Below, in pieces: positions 1 through 5,129 of a DNA stretch of 5,148 nt. Positions within the stretch are counted from its first letter, which is position 1. The number at the start of each line of letters is the position of its first letter. A program made the position numbers and the translations under genes. The notes below the pieces were generated by a model that did no database searches, was not told the origin of the DNA, and saw only the letters and a list, made by a program, of their open reading frames with translations. Origin of the DNA: Ruthenibacterium sp. (GTDB taxonomy: Bacteria > Bacillota > Clostridia > Oscillospirales > Ruminococcaceae); assembly GCA_020025255.1 (NCBI GenBank), contig JAHHSK010000088.1, forward strand, positions 1 through 5,148, written 5' to 3'.

Positions 1-27
1 AGCCGCTGTCTTATGGCAGCGGCTTTT
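1..27. terminator. Hairpin terminator downstream of the cysteine-synthase-like gene, possibly bidirectional
   Basis: AGCCGCTG (1-8) and CAGCGGCT (17-24) form a perfect 8-bp GC-rich stem around an 8-nt loop. The hairpin begins 17 nt past the stop of the minus-strand gene, where an intrinsic terminator is expected. On the plus strand the stem is followed by a short T run (24-27), so it could also end a transcript entering from the left. The minus-strand U tract, if present, lies outside the window, so the direction cannot be settled here. Confidence 0.6.
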
Positions 28-41
28 CCTATTCTGATTTT

Positions 42-941
42 CTATTCGTACAGGGTTTGCCCCGCAAACACACAGACAACTCGCCCGATTTCTTCATGTT
101 CTGCCATAAGCTGATGCGCTGCACACAGCACCGCACCCGCACTTGGCGAAGCCGGCACCGCATCCGTTTCCAGGATTTCCCGTGCCTTCAAATTGGCCGA
201 ATGGCTCGGCACTGCCATTACCGCATCTACAATATACGGATTATAGTTTTCCGGCACAAAACCGGCACCCAGCCCCGGTATATTGTGGTGTCCAATAATT
301 CCCCCGCCGATCGCCTGGCTTTCATACGGTTCTACCGCGATGATTTTCACATCCGGATACCACGCCTTCAGGTATTCGCCAACGCCCGTAATCGTTCCGC
401 CCGTGCCGACACCTGCCACAACTGCATCCAGCGCACCGCCCGTCGCGCGTGCAATGTTCGGCCCCGTTACGCGGCGGTGAAATTCAGCATTCAGGTCGTT
501 ATCAAAGTAGTTTAAGAAGTAACCTCCGGTTTGTTTCACTGCCTCCTGCGCGCGTTCCACCACGCCCTGTCTGCCGTAAACATAATTGGAAAGCACAATC
601 TGCGCACCGAACTTTGCCAACATCTGCTGGCGCTCCAGCGGCACGGTTGCCGGCATGCACAGCATCAGCGGATGACGGCTGTGCGCACAGGCCACAGCCA
701 ATGCAACCGCAAAACTGCCGCTGGAACACTCGATTACCGGCTGCCCCGGCTGCAGCATTCCTTTTTCTGTTGCCAAAGCAAGCATGCCTTCCGCAAGCGC
801 ATCTTTTGCAGATGCCGTGGTTCCGCCATAGGCAATGTATGCATACAAAGAATCGGCAAGGCCATACTTTGCACAGTATCCCGAAAGCGCCACTGTCGGA
901 CGATCATATAATGTTTCATAGTAGCTCTTATGAATATTCAA
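42..941 (-). CDS. Divergent cysteine synthase-family PLP-dependent enzyme
   Basis: This is a 299-residue fold-type II PLP enzyme, close to the usual ~300-residue length of O-acetylserine sulfhydrylases (CysK/CysM). What supports the family: a Lys-Asp pair in ASAKDALA with Lys46 as likely Schiff-base lysine; the TGP motif at 159-161; the glycine-rich phosphate-binding loop GVGTGGTITGVG at 177-188; and IPGLGAGFVPEN at 221-232. Several catalytic motifs differ from classical CysK: the substrate loop TSGNTG reads SSGSFA (73-78), the NPTGSxKDR block lacks its Arg, and the C-terminal PDSGERY region reads FAGQTLY, placing Ala293 where CysK has the Ser contacting PLP N1. A cytosolic beta-replacement or beta-elimination on a serine or cysteine derivative is the likely chemistry, but the substrate is unknown. 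The start is TTG: the next in-frame ATG is Met53, past the lysine, and an in-frame stop lies about 30 nt upstream. It is transcribed divergently from ylxM. Confidence 0.85.
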   Translation of the reverse strand: MNIHKSYYETLYDRPTVALSGYCAKYGLADSLYAYIAYGGTTASAKDALAEGMLALATEKGMLQPGQPVIECSSGSFAVALAVACAHSRHPLMLCMPATVPLERQQMLAKFGAQIVLSNYVYGRQGVVERAQEAVKQTGGYFLNYFDNDLNAEFHRRVTGPNIARATGGALDAVVAGVGTGGTITGVGEYLKAWYPDVKIIAVEPYESQAIGGGIIGHHNIPGLGAGFVPENYNPYIVDAVMAVPSHSANLKAREILETDAVPASPSAGAVLCAAHQLMAEHEEIGRVVCVFAGQTLYE

Positions 942-951
942 AGTGCTGCCG

Positions 952-958
952 TTCCTTT
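952..958 (-). promoter_or_regulatory. Ribosome binding site for the TTG start
   Basis: The minus strand reads AAAGGAA ending 10 nt before the TTG codon at 941. It supports the non-ATG start, because no ATG or GTG lies between the upstream in-frame TAA (972-974) and the TTG. It is weaker than the plus-strand operon's AGGAGG-type sites, suggesting modest translation. Confidence 0.6.
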
Positions 959-1018
959 CTGCCGTTTCAGCTTATTTTCGCCAAAAATATCTTTTTATCT
1001 CAAACGATGTACATAATT

Positions 1019-1047
1019 AGTATACTATAAAAATGTCTTTTTGAAAA
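1019..1047 (-). promoter_or_regulatory. Candidate sigma-A promoter for the cysteine-synthase-like gene
   Basis: On the minus strand, TATACT (1024-1019) fits a -10 box. TTTTCA (1047-1042), 17 bp upstream, matches four of six -35 consensus bases. Transcription would start near 1012, giving a leader of about 70 nt, too short for a T-box or S-box riboswitch. The -10 lies inside a 10-bp palindrome, TAGTATACTA (1018-1027). The surrounding DNA is AT-rich, so chance matches are likely. Confidence 0.4.
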
Positions 1048-1096
1048 TGTATTTCGCACAAAAAAGCTTTTTTTCGCCTGCGATTGTCACTTGTAC

Positions 1097-1132
1097 AAAA
1101 AAAGCGCAAAAAAACATTCAAATTGCTGAAAA
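1097..1132 (+). promoter_or_regulatory. Phased A-tracts upstream of the ylxM promoter (UP-element-like)
   Basis: Four A-runs on the plus strand (1097-1103, 1108-1114, 1120-1122, 1129-1132) have centres near 1100, 1111, 1121 and 1130.5, about one helical turn apart. They lie directly upstream of the -35 at 1137. Such phasing is known to bend DNA and to favour contact with the RNA polymerase alpha subunit. The positions are seen directly; the activating role is inferred. Confidence 0.5.
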
Positions 1133-1136
1133 GGTA

Positions 1137-1165
1137 TTGACTTTACACCTTTTCTGACTTATAAT
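1137..1165 (+). promoter_or_regulatory. Strong sigma-A promoter of the ylxM-ffh-rpsP-khpA operon
   Basis: TTGACT (-35, 1137-1142), a 17-bp spacer, then a perfect TATAAT (-10, 1160-1165). Transcription should begin around 1172, giving a leader of about 50 nt before the ylxM ATG. No comparable promoter is visible further down the operon, so this one probably drives all four genes. A CTTTACA heptamer (1141-1147) overlaps the last -35 bases and the spacer, and recurs in the leader. Confidence 0.85.
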
Positions 1166-1175
1166 AAAAAAGCTG

Positions 1176-1196
1176 TGTAAAGCAGATTGCTTTACA
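1176..1196 (+). promoter_or_regulatory. Inverted repeat in the ylxM leader, possible operator or 5' stabilising hairpin
   Basis: TGTAAAGCA (1176-1184), loop GAT, then TGCTTTACA (1188-1196): a perfect 9-bp inverted repeat only a few bases past the predicted transcription start. As RNA it would cap the message with a hairpin; as DNA it could be a repressor site. It ends 9 nt before the Shine-Dalgarno sequence, so it does not itself cover that site. There is no U tract, so it is not a terminator. Confidence 0.5.
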
Positions 1197-1205
1197 ACCT
1201 TTTCC

Positions 1206-1212
1206 AAGGAGG
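1206..1212 (+). promoter_or_regulatory. Ribosome binding site deciding the ylxM start
   Basis: A full AAGGAGG lies 7 nt before the ATG at 1220. It rules out the in-frame upstream TTG at 1187, which would lie inside the leader inverted repeat and has no ribosome binding site. Confidence 0.85.
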
Positions 1213-1219
1213 TCTTGTT

Positions 1220-1591
1220 ATGGTTGCAAACAGTCTTGAGATTTCATATCTGCTTGATTTCTACGGCGATGTGCTGACCGAAAAGCAGCGCGATGTTATG
1301 GAACAGTACTATAACGATGACCTTTCCCTTTCCGAGATTGCGGATAACTTCGGCATTACCCGGCAGGGTGTGCGGGATGCGATCAAGCGCGGAGAACACA
1401 CGATTTTAGAGTTGGAAGAAAAGGTCGGCTTTGCACGCCGATACCGCCTTATGCGTGAAAGTGTAGAATCCTTGGAACAGCTTACCAATGATATCAACTT
1501 CTACAATAATAACAATTACGCCATGTCGGAAGATATCCGCCGTTCGGCAGAAGCGATCCTTCGCATTATTCACCGCATGAACGACGCATGA
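1220..1591 (+). CDS. ylxM: YlxM, helix-turn-helix protein associated with the signal recognition particle
   Basis: The protein has 123 residues, near the family norm of about 110-120 (UPF0122 family). A sigma-70 region-4-like helix-turn-helix spans roughly residues 35-57 (LSLSEIADNFGITRQGVRDA), preceded by the typical LTEKQRDVMEQYYNDDLS segment. The C-terminal half is acidic, helical and rich in Asn near residues 91-98. YlxM is nearly always encoded just before ffh, and in Streptococcus mutans it has been reported to influence SRP components, so a role as SRP accessory factor is more likely than classical repression. DNA binding remains possible given the fold and the repeats at its own promoter. 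It is the first gene of the operon; ffh starts 36 nt after its stop. Confidence 0.93.
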   Translation: MVANSLEISYLLDFYGDVLTEKQRDVMEQYYNDDLSLSEIADNFGITRQGVRDAIKRGEHTILELEEKVGFARRYRLMRESVESLEQLTNDINFYNNNNYAMSEDIRRSAEAILRIIHRMNDA

Positions 1592-1627
1592 TTTTTTCGA
1601 ATTCAACGAAAGCGAGGCATGCCGCCC

Positions 1628-2971
1628 ATGGCATTTGAAAGTTTAAGTGAAAAACTGAATTCTGTCTTCAAGAAACTGCGCGGCAAAGGAAAACTGGGCG
1701 AACAGGACATCAAGGATGCCATGCGTGAAGTTCGTATGGCACTGCTGGAAGCCGATGTCAACTATAAAGTGGCAAAACAGTTCATTGCCGATGTCACAGA
1801 CCGCGCCATGGGACAGGAGGTTATGGAAAGCCTCACTCCGGCGCAGCAGGTCATCAAGATCGTCAACGAACAGTTGACCGAACTTATGGGCGGCACACAG
1901 GCAGCCCGGATTCATATCAAGTCGAAGCCTCCCACCGTTATCATGATGTGCGGTCTGCAAGGTGCCGGTAAAACCACACACACCGCTAAGCTGGCTAAAT
2001 ATTTTATCCGCGAGGGGCATCGTCCCCTGCTGGCTGCCTGCGATATTTATCGTCCCGCGGCAGTGGATCAGCTGAAAATCGTGGGTGCGCAGGCCGGTGC
2101 CACTGTATTCAGCTTAGAAGGCGAAAAGCCGGAAACCATTGCCAAAAAAGCCGTATCCCACGCAAAAGATTACGGCAACGATATTGTCATTCTGGATACA
2201 GCCGGACGTCTGCATGTCGATGATGATCTTATGGCAGAACTCGGCCGCATCAAACAAGCCGTCGAAGTGGATGAAACCCTTCTTGTGATCGACGCCATGG
2301 CCGGTCAGGATGCCGTAAATGTCGCCAAAAGCTTTGGGGAAAGCACCGGACTGGATGGTGTCATCCTGACCAAGCTGGACGGTGACACCCGCGGCGGCAG
2401 TGCCCTTTCCGTACGCGCTGTTACCGGTAAACCGATCCTGTTTGCCGGCGTGGGGGAAAAGCTGGACGATTTGGAAGTATTCCACCCAGCACGCATGGCA
2501 AGCCGCATTTTGGGCATGGGCGATGTTCTGACGCTGATTGAAAAGGCACAGACCAATGCCGACCAGAAAAAGGCCGAAAAGACAGCCAAACGGCTGTTGG
2601 AAAATAAATTTGATTTGACGGATATGCTCGATCAATTTGAGCAGGTCAAAAAAATGGGCGGAGCTTCGGCAATGCTTTCCATGATCCCCGGTGCAAACCG
2701 TGTTTCCGATGATGATTTGGAGCAGGGCGAAAAAGAGCTGGCGCGCATGAAAGCGATCATTCAAAGCATGACGCCCGCCGAACGCGAAAAGCCTTCGATC
2801 ATCAATCCCAAGCGCAAACGCCGCATTGCCGCCGGCAGCGGCACGCGTGTCGAGGATGTCAACCGTCTTCTGCGTCAATTTGAACAGATGCAGAAAGTGA
2901 TCAAGCAGATGAAAAAGAATCCCAAGGGATTTGGACGCAGTCTGCGCGGCCTTGGCGGCATGTTCCGCTGA
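1628..2971 (+). CDS. ffh: Signal recognition particle protein Ffh (SRP54 homologue)
   Basis: The protein has 447 residues, normal for bacterial Ffh. The N domain (about 1-95) holds the [11 protein letters not shown] segment. The GTPase G domain (about 100-295) holds the P-loop GLQGAGKTT (109-117), DTAGR (190-194), [10 protein letters not shown] (248-257) and the closing GMGD (297-300 region). The M domain (about 300-447) holds the RNA-binding stretch from Ser390 to Leu415, including [14 protein letters not shown], and a Met-rich amphipathic helix near 419-430. Ffh binds 4.5S/6S SRP RNA and signal sequences of nascent membrane proteins and docks on FtsY at the membrane. I chose ATG 1628 (MAFESL) over ATG 1619 (MPPMAFESL): family members begin MAFESL, and GAGG at 1614-1617 is 10 nt from 1628 but only 1 nt from 1619. 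All essential motifs are intact. Confidence 0.98.
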   Translation: MAFESLSEKLNSVFKKLRGKGKLGEQDIKDAMREVRMALLEADVNYKVAKQFIADVTDRAMGQEVMESLTPAQQVIKIVNEQLTELMGGTQAARIHIKSKPPTVIMMCGLQGAGKTTHTAKLAKYFIREGHRPLLAACDIYRPAAVDQLKIVGAQAGATVFSLEGEKPETIAKKAVSHAKDYGNDIVILDTAGRLHVDDDLMAELGRIKQAVEVDETLLVIDAMAGQDAVNVAKSFGESTGLDGVILTKLDGDTRGGSALSVRAVTGKPILFAGVGEKLDDLEVFHPARMASRILGMGDVLTLIEKAQTNADQKKAEKTAKRLLENKFDLTDMLDQFEQVKKMGGASAMLSMIPGANRVSDDDLEQGEKELARMKAIIQSMTPAEREKPSIINPKRKRRIAAGSGTRVEDVNRLLRQFEQMQKVIKQMKKNPKGFGRSLRGLGGMFR

Positions 2972-3017
2972 GTATTTTCGGTATTCACGGGTCACCCGTT
3001 GATATACAAATATTTAC

Positions 3018-3026
3018 AGGAGGTGA
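3018..3026 (+). promoter_or_regulatory. Extended Shine-Dalgarno of rpsP
   Basis: AGGAGGTGA matches the 16S rRNA anti-Shine-Dalgarno tail over nine consecutive bases and ends 7 nt before the ATG. It is the strongest ribosome binding site in the window, as expected where S16 must be made in much greater amount than Ffh from one transcript. Confidence 0.85.
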
Positions 3027-3033
3027 ATCATCA

Positions 3034-3276
3034 ATGGCAGTTAAGATCAGACTGCGCCGCATGGGCGCGAAGAAGGCTCCGTTCTACCGTGTTGTTGTCG
3101 CGGATTCCCGCTTCCCCCGTGATGGTCGTTTTATCGAAGAAATCGGTTACTATGATCCGACCAAGGAGCCCTCTGTTGTTCAGATCGATGCAGATAAAGC
3201 AAAGAAATGGATCGCTAACGGTGCTCAGCCCACTGACAGAGTTCGTGTTCTGCTGAAGAAGAATGGCGTTCTCTAA
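3034..3276 (+). CDS. rpsP: 30S ribosomal protein S16
   Basis: An 80-residue basic protein, within the usual 75-90 range. The N-terminus [19 protein letters not shown] and the following [20 protein letters not shown] block (about 24-42) are hallmark S16 sequence. The C-terminal half contains the [19 protein letters not shown] segment (about 52-70). S16 is a primary-binding protein of the 30S subunit that contacts the 5' and central domains of 16S rRNA during assembly. It lies 62 nt after ffh and 16 nt before khpA, in the standard Firmicute order. Codon choice appears more biased than in neighbours (for example GTT and CGT), in keeping with high expression. No truncation or insertion is visible. 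Confidence 0.98.
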   Translation: MAVKIRLRRMGAKKAPFYRVVVADSRFPRDGRFIEEIGYYDPTKEPSVVQIDADKAKKWIANGAQPTDRVRVLLKKNGVL

Positions 3277-3292
3277 TTGCAAGGAGTGCACA

Positions 3293-3526
3293 ATGGAAGA
3301 ACTGTTATTCACAGTAGCCAAAGGCCTTGTCGAAGACAAGGATGCCGTTCAGATAACGGTTGACGAGCCCAACGAGGAAGGTATCATCGTATACCACCTT
3401 ACCGTTTCCGAAGAGGACATGGGGCGCGTCATTGGCAAACAAGGCCGCATTGCAAAAGCGATTCGCGTGGTTATGCGTGCTGCCGCTGTGCGCGAAGGCA
3501 CCAAAGTCATGGTGGAAATCGGCTGA
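3293..3526 (+). CDS. khpA: KH-domain RNA-binding protein KhpA (YlqC)
   Basis: A 77-residue protein made of a single KH domain, the normal size for KhpA. The signature GxxG loop is GKQG (48-51) within VIGKQGRIAKAIRVVMRAAA, flanked by the beta strands IIVYHLTVS (31-39) and KVMVEIG (71-77). KhpA is a small RNA-binding protein that in Gram-positive bacteria pairs with KhpB/Jag and affects cell division and envelope synthesis. The start is ATG 3293, 6 nt after AAGGAG (3281-3286); an in-frame ATG at 3263 would overlap rpsP and has no ribosome binding site. It lies 16 nt after rpsP, so it is surely cotranscribed. The rimM and trmD genes that often follow are absent; a terminator starts 18 nt after the stop. 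Confidence 0.95.
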   Translation: MEELLFTVAKGLVEDKDAVQITVDEPNEEGIIVYHLTVSEEDMGRVIGKQGRIAKAIRVVMRAAAVREGTKVMVEIG

Positions 3527-3544
3527 ACCAATTGGGCCAGCAAT

Positions 3545-3598
3545 AAAAATGGCTGTCGCAAGATGCTTATTTTACAGCATTTTGCGACAGCCATTTTT
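3545..3598. terminator. Bidirectional intrinsic terminator between convergent operons
   Basis: AAAAATGGCTGTCGC (3545-3559) pairs with GCGACAGCCATTTTT (3584-3598). Pairing continues inward through AAGATGC (3560-3566) with GCATTTT (3577-3583), using one G-U pair in the plus-strand RNA, for a stem of 22 bp or more around a loop of about 10 nt. Five As at the left foot and five Ts at the right foot give a U tract on both strands. It starts 18 nt past the khpA stop and lies 87 nt past the ttcA stop, so it can end both transcripts. Confidence 0.93.
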
Positions 3599-3685
3599 CA
3601 TTTGGATTTTACTTTTTTACCGCTTGCCCGCCCTGCGCCGTTTGGGCTGCACGGGGAGGCTTGTTTTTGCAGTTCAGACACAATT
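3599..3685. other. Intergenic spacer between the terminator and ttcA
   Basis: This is the 3' untranslated part of the yfcE-ttcA transcript. Its centre (about 3620-3660) is GC-rich and flanked by AT-rich ends. No conserved RNA or promoter is recognised. On the minus strand both frames other than that of ttcA stay open well past the ttcA stop, which is treated as a separate finding. Confidence 0.5.
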
Positions 3686-4528
3686 TTACTGCTTTTGCTC
3701 CGGGAATCCGCTGTCGTATTCATCCAGAAAGCTGTGTGCTTTTCCATTATAGGTCCAGCCAAGTGCCATATTCAAATTGATGTTTCGCATGCTGTGAAAA
3801 ATATTGATGTCTGCCTGTGGATTGGTACGGCGGAGTTGTGCAATCAGCGCTTTCGTTTCACTTCGTGCGCCGCGCATTTCCTCTTGTGTTTCCCGTTCCG
3901 TAAAACGGCAGGCGCACTGCAGGAAAGTAAGATTATTATACCGTTTCCATGCCAGAATATCTGTCTCGCGTACAAGGCACAACGGCCGAATCAGCTCCAT
4001 ACCTGCATAGTTTGTGCTATGCAGTTTCGGCATCATGGTTTTTACCTCCGCTCCCCATAGGATACTCATCAACGTCGTTTCCACGATATCATCAAAATGA
4101 TGTCCCAGCGCGATTTTATTGCATCCCAGCTCCTGCGCATTTTTGTACAGATATCCGCGACGCATCCGTGCACACAAATAACAGGGCGATTGTTCGATAT
4201 TGACAACCGTATCAAAAATTTGGGTTTCAAAAATGTGGAGCGGTATCCCCATAATTTCCGCATTTTGTTCGATCATGGCACGGTTTTCCGGCCGATATCC
4301 CGGATCCATGCACAAAAATTCCAATTCAAACGGTACGTCGCTGTGCTTTTGCAGCTGCTGCATGCATTTTGCCAGCAGAAAACTATCCTTTCCGCCGGAA
4401 ATACACACAGCGATCTTATCTCCGGCTCGAATCAGATCATAATCCTTGCAGCCGCCGACAAATCGGTGCCATATGGGCTTTCGGTATTTCTTGATGATGC
4501 TTCGTTCGATCTCTACCCGCTTTTCCAT
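3686..4528 (-). CDS. ttcA: TtcA-family tRNA 2-thiocytidine biosynthesis protein
   Basis: A 280-residue PP-loop ATPase (282 if the GTG at 4534 is used; residue numbers below count from that GTG). It has the PP-loop motif SGGKDS (46-51), a CxxC pair in SPCYLCARMRRG (Cys118, Cys121), GHHFDD (144-149) and a later Cys pair in QCACRF (Cys207, Cys209) that supplies the third iron-sulfur ligand. This three-cysteine arrangement with an N-type ATPase is diagnostic for TtcA, which adenylates C32 of certain tRNAs and replaces O2 with sulfur using a [4Fe-4S] cluster. The cognate tRNA substrate in Clostridia is not shown by the sequence. ATG 4528 is preferred because GGCGG lies 5-6 nt upstream; GTG 4534 would overlap the yfcE stop by 4 nt as GTGA. 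Either way the two genes are tightly coupled. The protein is full length. Confidence 0.9.
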   Translation of the reverse strand: MEKRVEIERSIIKKYRKPIWHRFVGGCKDYDLIRAGDKIAVCISGGKDSFLLAKCMQQLQKHSDVPFELEFLCMDPGYRPENRAMIEQNAEIMGIPLHIFETQIFDTVVNIEQSPCYLCARMRRGYLYKNAQELGCNKIALGHHFDDIVETTLMSILWGAEVKTMMPKLHSTNYAGMELIRPLCLVRETDILAWKRYNNLTFLQCACRFTERETQEEMRGARSETKALIAQLRRTNPQADINIFHSMRNINLNMALGWTYNGKAHSFLDEYDSGFPEQKQ

Positions 4529-4530
4529 AT

Positions 4531-5079
4531 TCACCGCCGAATATCCAAAGTTTCCAGTACATTTCCCGCTACATCTTTGGTTGTGAAAACGCCGTCCTCA
4601 TACACCATGTAGCTGTGAATTCCATCGCCTTTCGGGATCGAAATGCTGCCCGGATTCAGGAAAAAGTAATCTCCCCGATCGGCTGCTGCGCGCACATGCG
4701 TATGGCCGTGGATCAAAACATCCCCTTTTCCCAGCTTCGGCAGATTTTCTTCATTGAACTGATGGCCGTGTGTTATGAAAACCATGCGTCCCTCTAAATA
4801 CAGCACAGCGTAATCCGCCATAATCGGAAATTCCAGCACCATTTGATCCACTTCGGCATCACAGTTTCCACGTACTGCAAGGATCTTATCTTGCATCCCG
4901 TTCAGTGCCGGGATCACCTGCTTGGGGTCGTAATCGCGCGGCAAATCATTGCGTGGTCCATGATACAGCAAATCCCCCAAAAGAACCACTCTCTCTGGTT
5001 TTTCCTGTTCTACCAATTCCACAAGACGATTGGTATAGTATGCCGATCCGTGGATATCACTTGCAAATAATAATTTCAT
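4531..5079 (-). CDS. yfcE: YfcE-type calcineurin-like metallophosphoesterase
   Basis: A 182-residue protein, nearly the length of E. coli YfcE (184). All metal-binding motifs of the family are present: SDIHG (Asp8, His10), LGDLLYHGPRN (Asp36), RGNCDAEVDQM (Asn72, Asp74), THGH (His104, His106) and IHGHTH (His126, His128), followed by FLNPGSISIPKG (140-151). These bind a dinuclear metal centre, usually with Mn2+. E. coli YfcE hydrolyses artificial phosphodiesters, and its natural substrate is not established, so none is claimed here. The start is ATG 5079, preceded by GAGGTGA with 5 nt spacing; an upstream in-frame alternative adding seven residues lacks support because MKLLFASDIHG matches the family N-terminus. 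It is the first gene of the pair and its stop touches the ttcA start. Confidence 0.95.
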   Translation of the reverse strand: MKLLFASDIHGSAYYTNRLVELVEQEKPERVVLLGDLLYHGPRNDLPRDYDPKQVIPALNGMQDKILAVRGNCDAEVDQMVLEFPIMADYAVLYLEGRMVFITHGHQFNEENLPKLGKGDVLIHGHTHVRAAADRGDYFFLNPGSISIPKGDGIHSYMVYEDGVFTTKDVAGNVLETLDIRR

Positions 5080-5084
5080 TGTTG

Positions 5085-5091
5085 TCACCTC
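5085..5091 (-). promoter_or_regulatory. Ribosome binding site of yfcE
   Basis: The minus strand reads GAGGTGA ending 5 nt before ATG 5079. It fixes the start at MKLLFASDIHG rather than at the upstream in-frame codon near 5100. Confidence 0.75.
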
Positions 5092-5100
5092 ACAGTTCAA

Positions 5101-5129
5101 AGTATACCCGATTTTTTGAAAAAGGAAAA
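5101..5129 (-). promoter_or_regulatory. Candidate promoter of yfcE-ttcA
   Basis: The minus strand has TATACT (5106-5101), a good -10 box. TTTTCC (5129-5124), 17 bp upstream, is a poor -35. The start point would be near 5094, leaving a leader of only about 15 nt that still contains the Shine-Dalgarno sequence. The window ends at 5148, so a better promoter further upstream cannot be excluded. Confidence 0.35.

Noticed and set aside
942..1186. T-box, S-box or other riboswitch upstream of the cysteine-synthase-like gene
   Set aside because: The predicted leader is only about 70 nt and AT-rich, has no T-box core motif or S-box-like helices, and no terminator hairpin before the start.
1187..1219. 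Extended N-terminus of YlxM from the upstream TTG
   Set aside because: The TTG lies inside the leader inverted repeat without a ribosome binding site, while AAGGAGG is ideally placed for ATG 1220.
2114..2995. Long open frame of 293 codons on the minus strand inside ffh
   Set aside because: It is antisense to a gene with every Ffh motif intact. Its translation resembles no family I know and is the usual shadow of a biased coding strand.
2999..3027. Internal promoter before rpsP (TTGATA at 2999, TATACA at 3003)
   Set aside because: The two elements overlap rather than being 17 bp apart, and no partner -35 or -10 is found at proper spacing.
4097..4612. Plus-strand open frame of 171 codons opposite ttcA and yfcE
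   Set aside because: It is antisense to two genes with complete catalytic motifs, has no ribosome binding site and no recognisable domain.
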